Shown: in pieces, positions 1 to 6,520 of the stretch
How the letters are laid out: each line of letters begins with the position of its first letter
Position numbering within the stretch: the first letter of the stretch is position 1
DNA from: an uncultured Erythrobacteraceae bacterium
GTDB taxonomy: Bacteria; Pseudomonadota; Alphaproteobacteria; Sphingomonadales; Sphingomonadaceae
Direction: 5' to 3'
Length of the DNA: 9,734 nucleotides
Assembly: GCA_950071875.1 (NCBI GenBank)
Contig: CATMNW010000064.1
Coordinates: forward strand, 1 to 9,734
The notes under the pieces: generated by a model
What the model was told of the DNA's origin: nothing
The model's input: the letters and a program-made list of their open reading frames with translations, nothing else
Database searches by the model: none
Made by a program: the position numbers and the translations under genes

Positions 1-273
1 GGATGCCTTCTTCGGCCAGCTCACCCAGATATGACCGTCGCGCGCCATGTGACCGCGCAGGTTTTGCAGCTTGGTCTGCATAGCTTCGCTATCAGCGACG
101 AAGATATGCGACGCATCGGGACCTTCTTCAGGGTTCGCCACGAACAGCAGGTTGAGCGCGTATTCCCCGATTTCGTCCTGCACGTTTTCAGGCATGCCGT
201 CGAACCACACGTGCTGCCCATCGCGCAGCGAAAGTTCCTTGGCGAGCGGGGTCTGGGAGTAGCCGGAAGTCAT
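1..273 (-). CDS. DUF3052-like protein, partial (N-terminal 91 residues)
   Basis: This reading frame starts with ATG at 271-273 and is open to the left edge, so the C-terminus is missing. The N-terminus reads MTSGYSQTPLAKELSL, and near residues 82-91 there is HIWVSWPKKAS. The pairing of a GYS-TPLAK start with a WVSWPKKAS segment is what I remember of the DUF3052 family, small soluble proteins of unknown biochemical role, usually about 130-150 residues. No signal peptide or membrane segment is visible. A ribosome binding site AAGGA lies about 7 bases before the ATG, inside the end of the upstream gene. The upstream stop and this ATG are separated by a single base, so the gene is almost certainly co-transcribed, and probably translationally coupled, with the DUF6122-like gene and purL. 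The family assignment is from memory of the motif; no function should be assumed. Confidence 0.8.
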   Translation of the reverse strand, partial: MTSGYSQTPLAKELSLRDGQHVWFDGMPENVQDEIGEYALNLLFVANPEEGPDASHIFVADSEAMQTKLQNLRGHMARDGHIWVSWPKKAS

Positions 274-274
274 G

Positions 275-601
275 TCACAATCCTTGCATCAGGCAATCGC
301 CATAGTCGACCGCCAAGTGCCACAGCGCCCCGATCCCGAAGGCGCGCGCATACCATCTGGGGATTGCCAATAATCCGGCAAAGCCGATTGCTGCCTGCCA
401 GCCGTGCAGCATGTGGAAACCGATGCTGCAGCGGTCAGGGTCGAACACCGGGTCGGCCAGCAGGTGGTCGAGATCGATCAGGTTCGCTGAGGCAAGGACG
501 AGTCCAGCACGCAGCCAGTTTGCAGGCCAGATGAGCTTGGCGATCAGGAACGGCAGGAGCCAGTGCCCACCGTAATGGACAAAAGGCTGGAGTAACGCCA
601 C
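275..601 (-). CDS. DUF6122-like small membrane protein
   Basis: A 108-residue hydrophobic protein with about three to four membrane segments. It is rich in conserved-looking polar residues: HY-GGH at residues 9-13, LIDLDHLLADPVFDPDRCS at 41-59, FHMLHG at 62-67, and HLAVDYGDC near 95-103. This pattern of His, Asp and Cys in short membrane helices matches my memory of the DUF6122 family. It recalls the metal-dependent membrane hydrolase-like (YdjM/DUF457) proteins, although no activity is established. The start is GTG at 599-601, chosen because it begins just before the conserved FVHYGGH segment. An AAGGG ribosome binding site about 9 bases upstream overlaps the purL stop codon. The gene lies 12 bases after purL and 1 base before the DUF3052-like gene, which points to one operon. 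Metal binding is an inference from the residue pattern only. Confidence 0.8.
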   Translation of the reverse strand: MALLQPFVHYGGHWLLPFLIAKLIWPANWLRAGLVLASANLIDLDHLLADPVFDPDRCSIGFHMLHGWQAAIGFAGLLAIPRWYARAFGIGALWHLAVDYGDCLMQGL

Positions 602-613
602 GGGCGCTAGCCC

Positions 614-2848
614 TTAATTCTCCATCCAGTTACCGAAGAAGCTGCGGTGCGCTGCGCGCATGGCGTCGATGCTGTTGCCGAACAGCGTGTTGCCACCGGT
701 CTTGCCGATCCGGCGGAACCCGATGGATGCCGTCTCGTCGTTCTCCGTCCCCTTGGCCAGCGCCGCATTCAGCGCTTCGGTATCGGGTACGGTCACGACA
801 TAACGGCCCTGGTCTTCACCGAACCACCATTGCGCCTTCGTATAATCCTGGTGCCATTCGACATCTGCCCCGATGCCGCCCGCCATCGCCATCTCCGCAA
901 GCGCGACTGCGAGGCCGCCGTCGGAGACATCGTGGACCGCGCTGACCAGCCCGTCGGCAATCAGCTGGAGCACGATCTTGCCGGCGTTCTTTTCAACCGT
1001 GAGATCGGTCGGCGGTGTCCGGCCTTCATCCCGGCCGTGGACTTCCGAGAGCCACAGGGACTTGCCCAGATGCGATCGTTCCGGATCCGGGGTAGCCCAG
1101 TGTTCGGCCCGGATTAGGTAAATCGCTTCGCCTTCCGCCTTGAAAGGCATGGTCATCATCTGGTCGTAGTCATCGATCAGGCCCACGCCGCCGATTGCGG
1201 GCGTCGGCAGGATCGCGCTGCCGCCGCCGGTCGCCTTGCTTTCGTTATAAAGGCTGACATTGCCGCTCACGATCGGGAAGTCGAGCACGCGGCAGGCGCG
1301 GCCCATGCCTTCCAGCGCATGGACGAACTGAGCCATGATTTCGGGACGCTGCGGATTTGCGAAATTGAGGCAGTTGGTCACCGCCAGCGGACGCGCACCT
1401 ACTGCGCATAGGTTGCGATAGGCTTCTGCAATCGCCTGCTTGCCGCCTTCGTAAGGGTCGGCATGAACATAGCGCGGGGTACAATCTGTGCTGATCGCCA
1501 GCGCTTTCTTCGTACCGTGCACGCGGACCACGCCTGCATCGCCGCCTGTCTGGAGGGTGTCCGCGCCGACCTGGCTGTCATACTGTTCGCTAATCCACTT
1601 GCGCGACGACAGGTTGGGCGAGGCGAGCAGTTTCATCACATCGCCACCGACATCGTCAGTATCCGGGCGCTCGGTCATCGGCTTGATGCCGGCCCAGGCG
1701 GTGTAATCTTCCTTGGATAGGTAAGGACGATCGTATTCGGGCGCATCCGCTGCAAGCGGTCCTAGCGGAATGTCGCAGACAATTTCGCCGCCAAATTCGA
1801 GCACCATGTGCTGCGTATCGGTAACCTCGCCGATGACAGCGAAATCGAGCTCCCACTTCTCGAAGATAGCCGCCGCCATCTCTTCCTTGCCCGGCTTCAG
1901 AACCATGAGCATGCGCTCCTGGCTTTCACTCAGCATCATTTCGTATGGGGTCATGCCTTCTTCGCGGCACGGTACCTTGTCCATGTCGAGGCGGATGCCC
2001 GCCTTGCCGTTGGTTGCCATTTCGACGCTGGAGGAGGTGAGGCCGGCCGCCCCCATGTCCTGAATTGCGACGATGGCGTCGGTCGCCATAAGCTCGAGAC
2101 AGGCTTCGATCAGCAGCTTTTCGGTGAAGGGATCGCCAACCTGCACGGTCGGCCGTTTTGCATCCGCATCTTCACCGAAATCGGCGCTGGCCATGGTCGC
2201 GCCGTGAATGCCGTCCCGTCCGGTTTTCGAGCCGACATAGACAATCGGATTGCCCACGCCGGTTGCCGCGGAATAGAAGATCTTGTCGGCATCGGCGACG
2301 CCCACCGTCATCGCGTTGACGAGGATGTTGCCATCGTAAGCGGGATGGAAGTTCGTCTCGCCGCATACGGTGGGAACGCCCACACAATTGCCATAACCGC
2401 CGATCCCCGCAACCACGCCCTGCACGAGGTGCTTCATCTTCGGATGTTCGGGGCGACCGAAGCGCAATGCATTGGCATTTGCCACCGGACGCGCGCCCAT
2501 GGTGAAAACGTCGCGCAGGATGCCGCCGACCCCGGTAGCCGCGCCCTGGTAGGGCTCGATGTAACTCGGGTGGTTGTGGCTCTCCATCTTGAAGATGGCT
2601 GCCTGTCCGTCGCCGATGTCGATCACGCCGGCATTCTCGCCCGGTCCGCAGATCACCCAAGGTGCTTCGGTAGGCAGCTTCTTCAGGTGAAGCCGCGAAG
2701 ACTTGTAGGAGCAGTGCTCGCTCCACATGACCGAGAATATGCCCAGTTCCACCAGGTTGGGTTCGCGGCCCAGCGCATTCAGGACGCGCTCGTATTCCTC
2801 GGTGGAGAGACCATGCTGCTCGACGACTTCGGCGGTGATTTCGTTCAT
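614..2848 (-). CDS. purL: Phosphoribosylformylglycinamidine synthase subunit PurL
   Basis: PurL catalyses the ATP-dependent conversion of formylglycinamide ribonucleotide to the amidine, the fourth step of purine synthesis, in the cytoplasm. At 744 residues this is the small, multi-subunit type, which needs the separate PurQ (glutaminase) and PurS partners; neither is in this window. Visible signatures are MWSEHCSYKSS at 41-51 with the catalytic-site His45, KMESHNHPS at 87-95, QDMGAAGLTSSSVEMA near 265-280, VSGNVSLYNES near 550, and AVHDVSDGGLAVALAEMA in the C-terminal half. These cover both AIRS-like domain pairs, and the protein appears intact. The start is ATG at 2846-2848 with AAGGG about 8 bases upstream. 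A 49-base spacer separates it from the upstream membrane gene, with no convincing promoter seen, so expression probably depends at least partly on read-through from the DUF2177 gene. Confidence 0.97.
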   Translation of the reverse strand: MNEITAEVVEQHGLSTEEYERVLNALGREPNLVELGIFSVMWSEHCSYKSSRLHLKKLPTEAPWVICGPGENAGVIDIGDGQAAIFKMESHNHPSYIEPYQGAATGVGGILRDVFTMGARPVANANALRFGRPEHPKMKHLVQGVVAGIGGYGNCVGVPTVCGETNFHPAYDGNILVNAMTVGVADADKIFYSAATGVGNPIVYVGSKTGRDGIHGATMASADFGEDADAKRPTVQVGDPFTEKLLIEACLELMATDAIVAIQDMGAAGLTSSSVEMATNGKAGIRLDMDKVPCREEGMTPYEMMLSESQERMLMVLKPGKEEMAAAIFEKWELDFAVIGEVTDTQHMVLEFGGEIVCDIPLGPLAADAPEYDRPYLSKEDYTAWAGIKPMTERPDTDDVGGDVMKLLASPNLSSRKWISEQYDSQVGADTLQTGGDAGVVRVHGTKKALAISTDCTPRYVHADPYEGGKQAIAEAYRNLCAVGARPLAVTNCLNFANPQRPEIMAQFVHALEGMGRACRVLDFPIVSGNVSLYNESKATGGGSAILPTPAIGGVGLIDDYDQMMTMPFKAEGEAIYLIRAEHWATPDPERSHLGKSLWLSEVHGRDEGRTPPTDLTVEKNAGKIVLQLIADGLVSAVHDVSDGGLAVALAEMAMAGGIGADVEWHQDYTKAQWWFGEDQGRYVVTVPDTEALNAALAKGTENDETASIGFRRIGKTGGNTLFGNSIDAMRAAHRSFFGNWMEN

Positions 2849-2897
2849 GGCCCGCGCCCTTACGGTGCACAGGCCCAGCGCGCAATATCCGAGGCCG

Positions 2898-3578
2898 TCA
2901 GATCGGTGTGCTCGCTACGCCCAGACCGACTTTCGTCCTGTGCCAGCGGGTTGACGAAACCCAGGTTCCAAGGGCGACCATGATGCCGAATGAAAGAAGG
3001 CCGAGCAGGATGAATGCGACATTGGCCGCGACCGGTTCCGGGCCGAACCACGAATAGGCCTGCATGGCCAAAAGGAGGCCCAGCATGATCAGGGGCGGGG
3101 CCACCGGTCCCTTGGTGCGTTTCAGATACATCCAGAACGCCAGGCCGAAGATACCGAGCTCGATCGCGATGGCGGGAAGGGGATAATTCCATAACCCCAG
3201 GCCATAGGTTTCGCCTGAGCCGGCAAGGGTGAGGTCCGGCCTGTGGCTTACCCAGTCGAGAACCCAGTGAGACAGGACGACGACCGCAGCCCACGTCGCG
3301 GCCACCGCGTTGCGCATCAGGATCCCCACGATGATCGCAAGACCTGCGGCCCAGAGCGCCGTTCCCAGGAGGCTGTGCGTGATGGGATAATCGTAAAGGT
3401 CCAGCGGGCTCATCGCCGTGATGCCGGGTACGATGCGGAAATTTTCCAGCCCAACCAGCGCGAATGAGAAAAACGCGATGTCTACCAGTTGCGCCGCGAA
3501 GAAGAGGACCCCCAACCGGGGCGCCTCGTCGGTGATTGCCCGCGCTGCGAAAGCGGGCGCCAGATGGCCGATGAACAC
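2898..3578 (-). CDS. YdjM/DUF457-like integral membrane protein, putative metal-dependent hydrolase
   Basis: A 226-residue protein with about five to six membrane segments. Candidate metal ligands match the style of the LexA-regulated YdjM/DUF457 group: MFIGHLAP at the N-terminus (His5), Asp33 in the first long helix, DYPITHSLLG at 63-72 (His68), and LSHWVLDWVSHRPDL at 102-116 (His104, Asp108, His112, Asp115). Members of that group are annotated as membrane-bound metal-dependent hydrolases, but substrates are generally unknown. The start is GTG at 3576-3578; it gives the family-like MFIGH beginning and lies 4 bases after the stop of the DUF2177 gene, with no strong ribosome binding site, so translational coupling is likely. 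The last 18 residues, after WVSSTRW, are polar and not membrane-like, and may or may not be native. Hydrolase activity is unproven. Confidence 0.8.
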   Translation of the reverse strand: MFIGHLAPAFAARAITDEAPRLGVLFFAAQLVDIAFFSFALVGLENFRIVPGITAMSPLDLYDYPITHSLLGTALWAAGLAIIVGILMRNAVAATWAAVVVLSHWVLDWVSHRPDLTLAGSGETYGLGLWNYPLPAIAIELGIFGLAFWMYLKRTKGPVAPPLIMLGLLLAMQAYSWFGPEPVAANVAFILLGLLSFGIMVALGTWVSSTRWHRTKVGLGVASTPI

Positions 3579-3582
3579 TAGC

Positions 3583-3978
3583 CTAGCCGAACTTGTCGGC
3601 AGCCAGGGTCGCGGCAGAGGCAGCTACCGCAGTGGCGAAAGCTCCCCAGCATATGTCGGCGATGGTTACGGAAGTCGACCAGGTCCGCATCGTTGCCTGG
3701 TTTGTAAGGTCGTAGGTTGCATAGCAGATGGCACCCAGCAGAGCGCCGTTCAGCGCCGCGCTTCCGACACCGCCAGCGAGCCCGGGGCGAACGGCGAACC
3801 AAACGATTGCCGCGATGTAAGCAACGTAGAACACCAGCGCTGGTGCCATCCTGAAGCTTTCGGCCAGGATATTTCCCAGCTTCGGTCGGTAGAAGTTGGG
3901 TCCTGCCCAGCTGAGCCATGCGGCGTCCAGCGCACCAAACACCAGTGCAGCGGCCACAGCGGCAATAATCCACGTCAT
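3583..3978 (-). CDS. DUF2177 family membrane protein
   Basis: A 131-residue protein with four predicted membrane helices. Its signature fits the DUF2177 family as I remember it: ALDAAWLSW at 16-24, NFYRPKLG at 28-35, MAPALVFYVAY at 44-54, AVRPGL at 62-67, YATYDLTNQAT at 86-96, and ADICWGAF at 107-114. The function of the family is unknown. The ATG at 3976-3978 has a strong GAGGGGGAG ribosome binding site about 6 bases upstream, the best on this strand. That marks it as the first gene of the minus-strand operon that continues through the YdjM-like gene, purL and the two small genes. Family membership is confident; role and partners are not known. Confidence 0.88.
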   Translation of the reverse strand: MTWIIAAVAAALVFGALDAAWLSWAGPNFYRPKLGNILAESFRMAPALVFYVAYIAAIVWFAVRPGLAGGVGSAALNGALLGAICYATYDLTNQATMRTWSTSVTIADICWGAFATAVAASAATLAADKFG

Positions 3979-4004
3979 ATTGGCTCCCCCTCTTTTCGGT
4001 TTAC

Positions 4005-4042
4005 TTGACCGCGCGCGGGCAGCCCGTCAATGCTTCCGCGCG
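4005..4042. promoter_or_regulatory. Divergent promoter region with face-to-face TTGAC boxes
   Basis: The 64-base gap between the DUF2177 gene and xseB is the only space for promoters of both clusters. It contains TTGACC at 4005-4010 on the plus strand and its mirror CGTCAA at 4025-4030, which reads TTGACG on the minus strand. These form an inverted repeat TTGAC-N16-GTCAA in which each -35-like box would lie close to the -10 zone of the opposite promoter. The -10 elements are poor matches (CAATGC for plus, CAAGTA for minus, each after 17 bases), so the assignment is tentative. If correct, the plus-strand transcript would start almost at the xseB ATG. A perfect 7-pair GC stem (4012-4018 with 4036-4042) also abuts that ATG. 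Confidence 0.3.
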
Positions 4043-4300
4043 ATGGCAGAGGAACAGTCACAGATTTCGGACATGAGCTTCGAGCAGGCACTGCGCGAGC
4101 TGGAAGGCGTGGTGCGCAAGCTGGAGAGCGGGGACGTCCCGCTCGATGACAGCATAACGCTTTACGAACGCGGCGAAGAGCTTCGCAAGGCCTGTCAGGC
4201 GCGGCTTGATGCGGCGCAGGCCCGGATCGAAAAGATCGTCCAGGGTGCCGATGGCAAGCCCGCAGGTACGGTGCCTTTCGATGCCGGCGGTTCCGCGTGA
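4043..4300 (+). CDS. xseB: Exodeoxyribonuclease VII small subunit
   Basis: The small subunit of exonuclease VII, which with XseA degrades single-stranded DNA from both ends into oligonucleotides in the cytoplasm. The 85-residue length is normal for the family. The core motif is clear: SFEQALRELEGVVRKLESGD at 12-31, followed by VPLDDSITLYERGEEL at 32-47, which forms the helical hairpin of the family, and then an Ala/Glu-rich helix. The ATG at 4043 is chosen because the family normally starts within 10-15 residues of SFE-AL. The frame is open further upstream, but that part is unlike the family and overlaps the divergent gene. No clear ribosome binding site precedes the ATG; a GC-rich stem abuts it, so leaderless initiation is possible. 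The stop overlaps the ispA GTG start (GTGA), so the two are translationally coupled. xseA is not in the window. Confidence 0.93.
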   Translation: MAEEQSQISDMSFEQALRELEGVVRKLESGDVPLDDSITLYERGEELRKACQARLDAAQARIEKIVQGADGKPAGTVPFDAGGSA

Positions 4301-5205
4301 GCGTGACCACGGCCATGCCGGACCGTCTCGGCGAAGCTTTCGAGCGGATCCAGGGCGAGGTCGATAGCGCTTTCGACGCGTTCCTTCCGGTTCCCGATGA
4401 TACTCGCGCCCGGCTCGTGGAAGCCATGCGCTATGCCGCAATCGGCGGCGGAAAACGCGTAAGACCCCTGCTGGTCGTCGCGACCGCCGAACTGTTTGGT
4501 GTGAATCGCGACGCGGCGGTAAACGCCGGTTGCGCGGTCGAGGCGATCCACGCCTATTCGCTGATCCATGACGATTTGCCGTGCATGGACGATGACGATC
4601 TGCGCCACGGCAAGCCCACGCTGCACAAGGTCTTCGACGAAGCCACCGCCGTGTTGGCCGGTGACAGCCTGCATGCCCTGGCATTCGATATTCTCACCCA
4701 GCCCGATACGAGCACTGACCCCTTCGTGCGCGCAGAACTCGTCGCAACGCTGGCCAAGGCCAGTGGCCATGACGGCATGGCAGGCGGGCAGATGATGGAT
4801 ATCGTGTCGGAAGAACAGGATTACGACCTGCGGCAGATCACCCGCCTCCAGCAACTGAAGACCGGGGCGTTGCTGGCCGGCAGCGTCGAAATGGGTGCCG
4901 TACTCGGCCGCGTTCCGCCCGAGGGCCGAACGCATCTTCGCGCCTACGCCCGCGACATCGGCCTCGCGTTCCAGATTGCCGATGATCTCCTCGACGTCGA
5001 AGGCGACGAGGAAAAGGCAGGCAAGGCTCTCCGCAAGGACGAGGGGCAGGGAAAGCAGACCTTCGTGACATTGATGGGCAGGGACGCCGCACGCGCGCAG
5101 GCGGAAATGCTGGTCGAACAGGCGGGCAAACACCTTTCGGGCCACGGCGAGGATGCCCGCGTACTGGTCGATCTCGCGAAATTCATTGTGCGGAGGGATC
5201 ACTGA
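4297..5205 (+). CDS. ispA: Farnesyl diphosphate synthase (geranyltranstransferase)
   Basis: A soluble trans-prenyltransferase that condenses dimethylallyl and geranyl diphosphate with isopentenyl diphosphate to give farnesyl diphosphate, precursor of quinone side chains, undecaprenyl phosphate and carotenoids. The protein has 302 residues, as expected. Motifs are GGKRVRP at 51-57, the first aspartate-rich motif DDLPCMDDDD at 92-101, the KTG segment near 188, and the second aspartate-rich motif DDLLD at 229-233. Tyr87 sits five residues before the first motif, the usual bacterial C15-determining position. Product length is therefore inferred as farnesyl, although geranylgeranyl cannot be excluded by eye. 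The start is GTG at 4297, overlapping the xseB stop; an ATG at 4315 is an alternative. The TGATG overlap with coaD shows coupling downstream. dxs, a frequent neighbour of xseB-ispA in other proteobacteria, is not next to it here. Confidence 0.94.
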   Translation: MSVTTAMPDRLGEAFERIQGEVDSAFDAFLPVPDDTRARLVEAMRYAAIGGGKRVRPLLVVATAELFGVNRDAAVNAGCAVEAIHAYSLIHDDLPCMDDDDLRHGKPTLHKVFDEATAVLAGDSLHALAFDILTQPDTSTDPFVRAELVATLAKASGHDGMAGGQMMDIVSEEQDYDLRQITRLQQLKTGALLAGSVEMGAVLGRVPPEGRTHLRAYARDIGLAFQIADDLLDVEGDEEKAGKALRKDEGQGKQTFVTLMGRDAARAQAEMLVEQAGKHLSGHGEDARVLVDLAKFIVRRDH

Positions 5206-5714
5206 TGGCCAAACGCATCGGTATTTACCCTGGAACCTTCGACCCGATTACACTCGGCCACATGGACATTATCGAGCGCGGGGCGAAGCTGGTCGACGAA
5301 CTGATCATCGGCGTCACGACCAATATCGCGAAATCGCCGATGTTCGATGATGATGAACGCATCGCCATGGTGAAGCGCGAAGTAGCGGCCATCGACAGCG
5401 AACGGATCCGCGTGGTCGGGTTCAACTCGCTGCTGGTCGATTTCGCCAAGGAAATCGAAGCGGCCATTATCATCCGCGGCATCCGCGGGGTCACCGATTT
5501 CGAATACGAATACCAGCTGACGGGAATGAACCGTCAGCTGAACGAGAATATCGAAACGGTATTCCTTATGGCCGATATCGAACTGCAACCGATTGCAAGC
5601 CGCCTGGTGAAGGAGATCGCCCTGTATGGTGGACCGATCGAGAAATTCGTCACACCCGCAGTACGAGACGACGTCGAGCGGCGGGTCGATACCATCGGTC
5701 GCAAAGGCGGCTGA
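5205..5714 (+). CDS. coaD: Phosphopantetheine adenylyltransferase
   Basis: CoaD transfers an adenylyl group from ATP to 4'-phosphopantetheine, giving dephospho-CoA, the penultimate step of coenzyme A synthesis. At 169 residues it has the usual length. The nucleotidyltransferase motifs are evident: GIYPGTFDPITLGHMD at 6-21 containing the TxGH signature (His19), IIRGIRGVTDFEYEYQ in the middle with the two conserved arginines, and LQPIASRLVKEIA in the C-terminal third, corresponding to the ISSxxVKE region. The ATG at 5205 overlaps the ispA stop by one base (TGATG) and has a GGAGGG ribosome binding site 8 bases upstream. It is therefore co-expressed with ispA, although the two pathways are not directly connected. 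The gene appears intact. Confidence 0.97.
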   Translation: MAKRIGIYPGTFDPITLGHMDIIERGAKLVDELIIGVTTNIAKSPMFDDDERIAMVKREVAAIDSERIRVVGFNSLLVDFAKEIEAAIIIRGIRGVTDFEYEYQLTGMNRQLNENIETVFLMADIELQPIASRLVKEIALYGGPIEKFVTPAVRDDVERRVDTIGRKGG

Positions 5715-5732
5715 CCTTCGCGAAGCTATTCA

Positions 5733-5761
5733 TTGAACCGACAGACGCGTCTCGCTAGACG
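5733..5761 (+). promoter_or_regulatory. Weak promoter-like pair before the cyclophilin gene
   Basis: In the 75-base coaD to cyclophilin gap, TTGAAC (5733-5738) is followed after 17 bases by TAGACG (5756-5761). The -35 part is good but the -10 part matches only about half of the consensus. The start point would fall near 5768, giving a leader of about 20 bases. The gap also holds a hairpin at 5747-5762. A promoter here is plausible because the gap is much longer than the others in the cluster, but the evidence is thin. Confidence 0.25.
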
Positions 5762-5762
5762 C
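5747..5762 (+). repeat. Short hairpin in the coaD-cyclophilin spacer
   Basis: GCGTCT (5747-5752) and AGACGC (5757-5762) form a perfect 6-pair stem around a 4-base loop. The left arm overlaps a 10-base palindrome, AGACGCGTCT (5743-5752). A second 10-base palindrome, CTTCGCGAAG (5716-5725), starts two bases after the coaD stop. No run of T follows the hairpin, so it is not a typical intrinsic terminator. It could attenuate transcription, serve as a protein site, or be chance in GC-rich DNA. Confidence 0.35.
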
Positions 5763-5789
5763 ACACCCGATCCAGGACATTGCTACGGA

Positions 5790-6479
5790 ATGACGATGCT
5801 CAAGACTTCGCTTGCCCTTGCTGCCGCGCTTACGCTTGCGGCTACCCCGTTTGCCGCCGCCGCACAGGAAGAAGCTGCTGCTGCGGAAACATCGGCTGAA
5901 ACGCGTACTTTCAGCCCGATCAACTACAATGTGAACGAAGACACGGAGAATGTCTGGCTTCTCGACCTGTCGAATGGCGAACGGGTGGCCATTCGTTTGA
6001 AGCCCGACTGGGCACCGGGCCATGTGGACCGTATCAAGACCCTTACGCGAGAGGGCTTCTACGACGGGTTGATCTTCCACCGCGTGATCGACGGTTTCAT
6101 GGCGCAGACAGGCGATCCAACCGGGACAGGAACCGGCGGCTCGGAACTGCCCGACATTGCTGCCGAATTCCACCGCATGCCGCACGTGCGCGGTACGGTC
6201 TCGATGGCGCGGGCCGCGAGTGAAGATAGCGCGAACAGCCAGTTTTTCATCGTGTTCTATCCGCGTCTTTCGCTGGACAACAATTATACCAATTTCGGCC
6301 GAGTCATCTCGAACATGACAGCCGTTGACGCGATTGAGCGGGGCGAACCGCCCGCGAACCCGACGCGTATACTCCAGGCTTCGATCGCTGCCGATGGCAA
6401 ACCGATACCGGTCAACACCGCTCCGCGTGTTGCCGACGAAATCAGTGTCGACGATTTGAACGCCCCTATCGCGGAATAG
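5790..6479 (+). CDS. Secreted cyclophilin-type peptidylprolyl isomerase
   Basis: Predicted to catalyse cis-trans isomerisation of prolyl bonds in the periplasm and so help secreted or outer-membrane proteins fold. The 229-residue precursor has a signal peptide: a short MTMLK start, a long Ala/Leu-rich core to about residue 22, and a likely type I cleavage after AAAA at 25, before QEE. There is no lipobox cysteine. An Ala/Glu-rich linker follows, then the cyclophilin domain from about 55 to 200. Key motifs are IFHRVIDGFMAQTGDPTG at 95-112 and NSQFFI at 149-154. The position of the human-type tryptophan is in the LSLDNNYTNFG stretch, without Trp, as in bacterial cyclophilins. ATG at 5790 or 5796 is the start; CGGA upstream favours 5796 slightly. 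The frame is open to a TTG at 5733, but that would bury the signal peptide. Confidence 0.92.
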   Translation: MTMLKTSLALAAALTLAATPFAAAAQEEAAAAETSAETRTFSPINYNVNEDTENVWLLDLSNGERVAIRLKPDWAPGHVDRIKTLTREGFYDGLIFHRVIDGFMAQTGDPTGTGTGGSELPDIAAEFHRMPHVRGTVSMARAASEDSANSQFFIVFYPRLSLDNNYTNFGRVISNMTAVDAIERGEPPANPTRILQASIAADGKPIPVNTAPRVADEISVDDLNAPIAE

Positions 6480-6495
6480 CGTTTGCGCCTCGTGC

Positions 6496-6518
6496 CCTGC
6501 GCCACTAAGCGGCGCGGG
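6496..6518 (+). promoter_or_regulatory. GC-rich hairpin at the queA ribosome binding region
   Basis: CCTGCGCC (6496-6503) can pair with GGCGCGGG (6511-6518) to give an 8-pair stem with one G-U pair and the 7-base loop ACTAAGC. The stem ends two bases before the queA ATG at 6521. The only purine-rich stretch available for ribosome binding lies in its right arm, so the structure could limit queA initiation. No T tract follows, so it is not an intrinsic terminator. The pairing is visible directly; a regulatory role is inference. Confidence 0.45.
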
Positions 6519-6520
6519 TC

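Noticed and set aside
1808..2983. Long open frame of 391 codons on the plus strand opposite purL
   Set aside because: It lies antisense to a well-conserved purL, has no recognisable motifs, and is the usual shadow frame of a high-GC gene.
3896..4042. Upstream extension of xseB by 49 residues
   Set aside because: It overlaps the DUF2177 gene on the other strand and has no resemblance to XseB, which is normally about 75-85 residues.
4195..5202. Long open frame of 335 codons on the minus strand opposite ispA
   Set aside because: Antisense to ispA, which has clear catalytic motifs; composition is that of a shadow frame.
5715..5789. Intrinsic terminator after coaD
   Set aside because: The hairpin at 5747-5762 is short and not followed by a T run.
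6480..6520. preQ1 riboswitch upstream of queA
   Set aside because: The gap is 41 bases and GC-rich, with no A-rich tail or pseudoknot partner for the hairpin loop; only a plain hairpin is present.
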